45,636 nt of DNA, from contig JAZQEH010000017.1 of NCBI GenBank assembly GCA_045538895.1, positions 1-45,636 of the forward strand. The letters run 5' to 3'. Shown here piece by piece: positions 41,975 to 45,636 of this stretch; the stretch's first letter is position 1, and every line of letters begins with the position of its first letter. This DNA comes from UMGS902 sp045538895 (GTDB lineage: Bacteria; Bacillota; Clostridia; Oscillospirales; CAG-272). The notes under the pieces are model-generated. The model did not search any database. It was given only the letters and a program-made list of their open reading frames with translations, and was not told where the DNA came from. A program made the translations under genes and the position numbers.

Positions 41975-42682
41975 ATGAAAAAGATTGCTAAAATTACTGC
42001 TGTAATATTTCTATCGCTTGCACTTGCATTTGCAGGTATTTGCGTTTATGCTACATATTCATCCGAGGACGATCCGCTTATTTCGCTAAGCTACGTTAAC
42101 GAGGTTTTGCTTCCCCAGATAAAGGATATGGTTTACGATATCATCGAGGGTAAGGACGTTGGCGACATAACTGCACCTATTGAAACCACCGATGTACCCG
42201 AAACCACCGAGGAAATTGTCACTACTGAAGAAATTGTTACAACAGAGGCGATTGTAACTACCGAAGAGGTTGTTACCACCGAAGAACCAAAGCCCCTTTT
42301 CCCCGAGGGAACGGTTAATACAGGTGCAAAATACGATGTAATCAACCTGCTCGCAGGGCAGACGCTCTTTGCTTCTGTGAATTCATGTGAAGTTATCGTG
42401 CGTTCAGGCTCGACCGCAGTCGTTTCGCCTTTCACGGTGAAATGGGAGGAGCAGGGCGTGTCGGATACCACAGACGGTGTTGAGATTTACAACGGCGAGG
42501 CAGTACCCACAAACCACAACATCATCATTCCCCGTGACGATGGCAGAGGCATTACCGCAAATGCGGGCGGCGCATGGGTTATGGTACGCGGCGACTATAT
42601 AATAAAGGATGCAAAGGCAAATGAAGCTGCCGAAACAACCGCAGAAACCGTTGCGGAAACTACTGCGGAGGTGGACGAATGA
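41975..42682 (+). CDS. Secreted/membrane-tethered protein with TTE-rich linker
   Basis: 235 residues from ATG 41975 (GGAGGT six bases upstream); the longer frame from 41855 has no RBS and is rejected. Residues ~1-30 are a signal peptide or N-terminal membrane helix. A Thr/Glu linker with repeated IVTTEE units follows (~65-105). Then comes a small beta-rich domain (~115-200) with LLAGQTLFASVNSCEVIVRSG and GGAWVMVRGDY, and a second TAE-rich tail. No known family. It overlaps the next gene by four bases (ATGA) and lies upstream of a SpoIID-type protein, so a cell-envelope role is plausible. A -10 TATAAT lies at 41939-41944 with weak -35. Confidence 0.75.
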   Translation: MKKIAKITAVIFLSLALAFAGICVYATYSSEDDPLISLSYVNEVLLPQIKDMVYDIIEGKDVGDITAPIETTDVPETTEEIVTTEEIVTTEAIVTTEEVVTTEEPKPLFPEGTVNTGAKYDVINLLAGQTLFASVNSCEVIVRSGSTAVVSPFTVKWEEQGVSDTTDGVEIYNGEAVPTNHNIIIPRDDGRGITANAGGAWVMVRGDYIIKDAKANEAAETTAETVAETTAEVDE

Positions 42683-42825
42683 GTCTTGGAATTATCGGCG
42701 GTGCCGACGGACCTACCGCGGTTCTTGTTTCATCGGCTATGCCGCTATGGGGTTATATTGCCGGTGCACTTTTAGCGGTCGTTGCGGTAACAACAGTTAT
42801 ATTGCTTTTTAAAAACAAAAAATAA
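42679..42825 (+). CDS. 48-aa membrane peptide with GGADGPT motif (OadB-like fragment motif)
   Basis: It starts MSLGIIGGADGPTAVLVSSA, then a single hydrophobic helix (~24-43) and a KNKK end. The GIIGGADGPT stretch is the signature of the beta subunits of sodium-pump decarboxylases, where its Asp lies in the ion path (Asp203 of OadB). Here it stands alone on a one-helix peptide: no alpha or gamma subunit is near, and the remaining roughly 300 beta-subunit residues are absent. It overlaps the upstream stop (ATGA) and is followed 24 bases later by the SpoIID-type gene, so it is in the middle of a three-gene operon. Not obviously a remnant: it has its own start, intact frame and coupled translation. 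Confidence 0.75.
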   Translation: MSLGIIGGADGPTAVLVSSAMPLWGYIAGALLAVVAVTTVILLFKNKK

Positions 42826-42849
42826 AATTCTCGAAAGGAGGGCTCTGTG

Positions 42850-44784
42850 ATGAACAAAAAGTTTTGGGTAAAGGTCATGGTATGGGTTCTTGCCGTACTC
42901 ATGGCGGGTAGCTGTGCACTTGTATTGCTTCAGGCATGCTCTATCAACATTTTCGCTACTGAAGCGGATACTTTAGAGGACGCAGAAGCAGTGGTTGAGG
43001 CTGCTCCCGAATACGTCACTGTCGGACTTATGTACGGCAGTGACGTTACTGTCGGCTTTGAAACCGTAAGTACGGTCGGCTTTAACGTTCACAGCGTTAC
43101 TTCTACAAAGACAGAGCGTTTCTACGAGGAAATATATACAGTTGAAATTCCCAAAATTTCTGTGGTGTGCGACGATAATCTTTCACAAACGGCGTACACC
43201 TATTCTATTTATAACACCTCAAAGCGATGTGTTATCGGCGGATACCATCTTGAAACTGCAGAGGATATCGAAACACGTGAAGAAGCCGAGAGCATGCTTG
43301 AGCTTGTCAAGGAGTGGCTTGATAGTGAGGGTAGCGACATGCATCCGTTTGTGGCTTATATAAACGGTGTGTACAAGATTCGCATTGGCGACTATTCTTC
43401 AAAGGCTAATGTTGAGAAAAAACTTGCAACGATTCCCGATATGGCAGAGGCGATAGAACTTGATATCGTGTCGCCGAGCGATACCGCCCTTATGATAGTG
43501 GATCCCGAAACCAACGTTATTTATTTTGAATATGACGATGGCGGCAAAACTTGGCTTGGACTTACTGCCCTTGACAACGAGGGCGAAAAGCAGTATCTGA
43601 AAACTCCGGCTAACCGCCTGTATGACGGCGTGTTTATGTACAAGCGATACAAAACCGATACTGTAGACGGTGTGGCACTTTCCAACATGCTATCGCTTGA
43701 GGACTATATTGCAGGCGTTGTCCCTTATGAAATCAGCCCCAAGTGGCCGCTTGAAGCACTGCGTGCATTTGCAATTACTGTGCGTGGCTACACTGTGCAG
43801 AGCAAAAACCGACACTATACGTCATACGGCTTTGATATATGCAATACAACTCACTGTCAGGTGTACAGAGGTATAGGTGATGCAAATGAGGTGGTGTTCG
43901 ATGCGGTGGAGAGTACGAAAGGGCTTGTGCTTTCGGACGGTGAAAACATTGTTACAACCTATTACTCATCATCGACAGGCGGCTATACCTCAGCGGCAAA
44001 GGATACATGGGGCGGTGACGATTCGCCGTATCTTATGCCGATAGCAACTCCGTGGGAGCGGTATTCGGAGCATGCAAACGGTCTTTGGACAACCGAGGTC
44101 AGCGGTAGCGACCTTGCCGATTATCTGCGGAGCAAGGGCTATGATAAGATAAAAGGAAAATCCATTGTTGACATTAAAATTAACAGCTTTTCGGGCGACG
44201 GTTCATATGTGTATTCGATAACGTATACCGACTCAAAGGGAAACGAACTCACTATTGAGCGATGCGACAAGGTACGCACCTCTGTTTCAAAGTATGTAAA
44301 GAGTGCAAACTTTGTTGTAGGCAAGGGAAGTGTTACTTATGAGTATGACAAAGTCGTAAAAATTGATACAAATGGTACGTTTGTATTGACAAGCGGCAAT
44401 TATTCGCCTATAGTAGAAGAGGTGCCGCGTGTGCTTACTGCAAGCGGCATAAAAGAGCTTGATGAAAAACGTGTTTACGTTCAAAGCGACACAGAGGTAA
44501 GCCGAAAAGAGCTTAGTGAAGCTCTTGTAGCAAACGGAGATAGCGGATACTACTACAACATGGCTGATAAGATAGGTGTAGTTCTCCGCCGCTTTAATGA
44601 AACCGTTACCGCCAAGGATGAAAACAACTTTGTTTTTGCAGGTAAGGGATGGGGACACGGCGTAGGACTCAGCCAGTACGGAATACATGATCTTGCGGTT
44701 GCAGGGGCTACTGCCGAGCGTATACTTTCGCTTTATTTCCCAACGCTTTCGCTGCTTGATTATCACGAAATAAAAAATTTTTAA
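42850..44784 (+). CDS. SpoIID/LytB-domain protein with SPOR-like N-terminal domain
   Basis: About 644 residues. The N-terminal membrane helix (~8-28) precedes an extracellular region with a SPOR-like peptidoglycan-binding stretch (AEDIETREEAESMLELVKEW ... YKIRIGDYSSKANVEKKL). The SpoIID domain follows (~275-640): LSLEDYIAGVVPYEISPKWP then LEALRAFAITVRGYT, with the family's catalytic Glu likely in the PYEISP/PLEAL region, and the closing GWGHGVGLSQYGI. SpoIID is a lytic transglycosylase on peptidoglycan without stem peptides; LytB-type homologues also occur in vegetative cells. ATG 42850 is favoured over GTG 42847 because GGAGGG lies seven bases before it. No spoIID-neighbour genes are seen, so a sporulation role is not proven. 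Confidence 0.88.
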   Translation: MNKKFWVKVMVWVLAVLMAGSCALVLLQACSINIFATEADTLEDAEAVVEAAPEYVTVGLMYGSDVTVGFETVSTVGFNVHSVTSTKTERFYEEIYTVEIPKISVVCDDNLSQTAYTYSIYNTSKRCVIGGYHLETAEDIETREEAESMLELVKEWLDSEGSDMHPFVAYINGVYKIRIGDYSSKANVEKKLATIPDMAEAIELDIVSPSDTALMIVDPETNVIYFEYDDGGKTWLGLTALDNEGEKQYLKTPANRLYDGVFMYKRYKTDTVDGVALSNMLSLEDYIAGVVPYEISPKWPLEALRAFAITVRGYTVQSKNRHYTSYGFDICNTTHCQVYRGIGDANEVVFDAVESTKGLVLSDGENIVTTYYSSSTGGYTSAAKDTWGGDDSPYLMPIATPWERYSEHANGLWTTEVSGSDLADYLRSKGYDKIKGKSIVDIKINSFSGDGSYVYSITYTDSKGNELTIERCDKVRTSVSKYVKSANFVVGKGSVTYEYDKVVKIDTNGTFVLTSGNYSPIVEEVPRVLTASGIKELDEKRVYVQSDTEVSRKELSEALVANGDSGYYYNMADKIGVVLRRFNETVTAKDENNFVFAGKGWGHGVGLSQYGIHDLAVAGATAERILSLYFPTLSLLDYHEIKNF

Positions 44785-44861
44785 AAAAGTTTATTTTTGA
44801 GTGAGGATTTTTTAAAACCTCCTCGACAAATAAAAGAATCATTTGAAAGGAAAATAGAAAA

Positions 44862-45458
44862 ATGAAAAAAATTCTTATCGCATTACTTACCGTAGCACTT
44901 TGCATAGGTCTTGTTGCATGTGGCAACAATGAAGAAACCACCGCAGACGTAACCAACGAAAACCCCGTTGAAACTACCGCTGCTGAAACCACAGCTGCTG
45001 AAACTACTGCACCCGTTGAGGACAAGCTCACCGTTGGTCAGATTCACGAGAATGCATTTGTTGAACTCTTGGCAGAGTATGAAAAGTACACTGCAGAAGA
45101 ACTTGCTAACAAACTCGTTACCCTTGAGATCAACCAGTTCATGGGCGGTGCAATGCCTGTTGACCCTGCATATTTCCCCGGCTTTGACAATTATATCATC
45201 GAGGGCTATGCTTCCGGTGCAATGTTCATGCCTATGATGGGCTCTATCGCATACGTTGGTTATGTATTTGAGCTTGCAGAGGATGCAGATGCAGACGCTT
45301 TTGTTAAGACTCTTACCGATAACTGCAACCCCCGTTGGCAGATCTGTGTAACTGCTGACGAAATCGTTACCAAGGTAGTAGGCAACAAGGTTCTCTTCCT
45401 TATGTGCCCCTCCACCTATGAAATGCCCGAAGAAGCTTTCGGCGGCATGGCTCTTTAA
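44862..45458 (+). CDS. Lipoprotein of unknown function with TTAAE linker
   Basis: 198 residues. A type II signal peptide with lipobox LVAC predicts lipid attachment at Cys20. A Thr/Ala/Glu linker (VETTAAETTAAETTAPVE, ~31-50) is followed by a compact domain with no recognised family (~52-198), including FMGGAMPVDPAYFPGFDNYI and AYVGYVFELAED. GAAAGGAAAAT lies upstream. It is 77 bases after the SpoIID-type gene, with a strong terminator behind it; co-transcription with the upstream operon is possible. The similar TTAE linkers in the proteins at 22041 and 41975 suggest a host habit for surface proteins. Confidence 0.8.
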   Translation: MKKILIALLTVALCIGLVACGNNEETTADVTNENPVETTAAETTAAETTAPVEDKLTVGQIHENAFVELLAEYEKYTAEELANKLVTLEINQFMGGAMPVDPAYFPGFDNYIIEGYASGAMFMPMMGSIAYVGYVFELAEDADADAFVKTLTDNCNPRWQICVTADEIVTKVVGNKVLFLMCPSTYEMPEEAFGGMAL

Positions 45459-45474
45459 TCGAGATACAAAGTTT

Positions 45475-45507
45475 AAAATAGCATGGCCGTTTGACCATGC
45501 TATTTTT
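45475..45507. terminator. Terminator of the lipoprotein gene
   Basis: AAAATAGCATGG/CCATGCTATTTTT stem with T-run, 17 bases after the stop. Confidence 0.9.
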
Positions 45508-45524
45508 GTGAAAATATTGTTGCA

Positions 45525-45636
45525 AATTATTGTTTACGGTTGTAATAAAGGCTCCCTCAGACGAGGGAGCTGTCAGCGGAACGCTGACTGAGGGAGGGAA
45601 AAAGTAACAATTAGAAATGTTCCCTCCTTCCGTCGC
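45525..45636. repeat. Composite interspersed repeat (foldback-element end + palindromic repeat)
   Basis: It opens with AAATTATTGTTTACGGTTGTAA, trimmed here to the part matching the terminal ~22 bp of the 7447-7600 element (one change, opposite orientation). Then come two hairpins: GCTCCCTC/GAGGGAGC (45551-45570) and GTCAGC/GCTGAC (45572-45588), matching the repeat at 1-60 in reverse. The sequence runs off the window end. No gene is seen in this 178-base stretch after the lipoprotein. Confidence 0.65.

Noticed and set aside
42679..42825. Full oxaloacetate decarboxylase beta subunit
   Set aside because: Only the 10-residue motif and one helix are present, and the frame is closed after 48 codons.

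Overview
The window looks like a chromosomal stretch of an anaerobic, monoderm, polysaccharide-using member of class Clostridia, probably an uncultured gut or rumen Oscillospirales or relative. Seen directly: GGAGG-type ribosome sites, consensus TTGACA-N17-TATAAT promoters, a SCIFF ribosomal peptide with its radical SAM maturase (a Clostridia hallmark), a SpoIID-type protein, S-layer-homology (SLH) anchored exoproteins, a dockerin-like tail and oxygen-sensitive glycyl radical enzymes (GREs). No rRNA, tRNA, CRISPR array or phage gene was recognised.

Left part (1-24.6 kb) is an accessory catabolic region of three units, each preceded by a divergent cupin-AraC regulator. Unit 1 (1.2-7.4 kb) is a GRE, its activating enzyme and a secreted sialidase-like beta-propeller protein. 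Unit 2 (8.5-11.6 kb) is a second GRE and activating enzyme. Both GREs carry a Cys-x-Glu active site like C-O/C-N/C-S lyases and dehydratases rather than pyruvate formate-lyase, and their substrates cannot be read from sequence. Unit 3 (14.8-24.6 kb) is a five-gene operon: a type I 3-dehydroquinate dehydratase-like enzyme, a very large SLH-anchored GH43-like protein, a GLUG-repeat SLH protein, a GLUG-repeat protein with a valine-rich membrane tail, and a short-chain dehydrogenase. Between units 2 and 3 lie a DUF6809-like gene with a divergent XRE repressor and three operator-like palindromes, a structured spacer, and a calcium/sodium antiporter.

Middle part (24.7-36.8 kb): a TIR domain-transmembrane-YD-like repeat-PDZ-like protein co-transcribed with an AspT/YidE-type antiporter; a secreted GH43 protein ending in an atypical dockerin; a DUF1846 protein; an ABC exporter; and histidyl-tRNA synthetase. 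The N-terminal beta-strand domain of the unit 1 and unit 3 exoproteins recurs in this GH43 protein.

Right part (36.9-45.6 kb): a minus-strand operon of the SCIFF precursor (48 codons), ScfB maturase, an Orn/Lys/Arg decarboxylase-family PLP enzyme and an EamA transporter, with a terminator-like attenuator after the precursor. Next is a second XRE plus divergent gene module with the same promoter-operator geometry as the first. Last come a secreted TTE-repeat protein, a 48-residue membrane peptide carrying the GGADGPT motif of sodium-pump decarboxylase beta subunits, a SPOR/SpoIID protein and a lipoprotein. Palindromic interspersed repeats lie at both window ends and in two intergenic gaps, and one is a 154-bp foldback element with 16-bp terminal inverted repeats.
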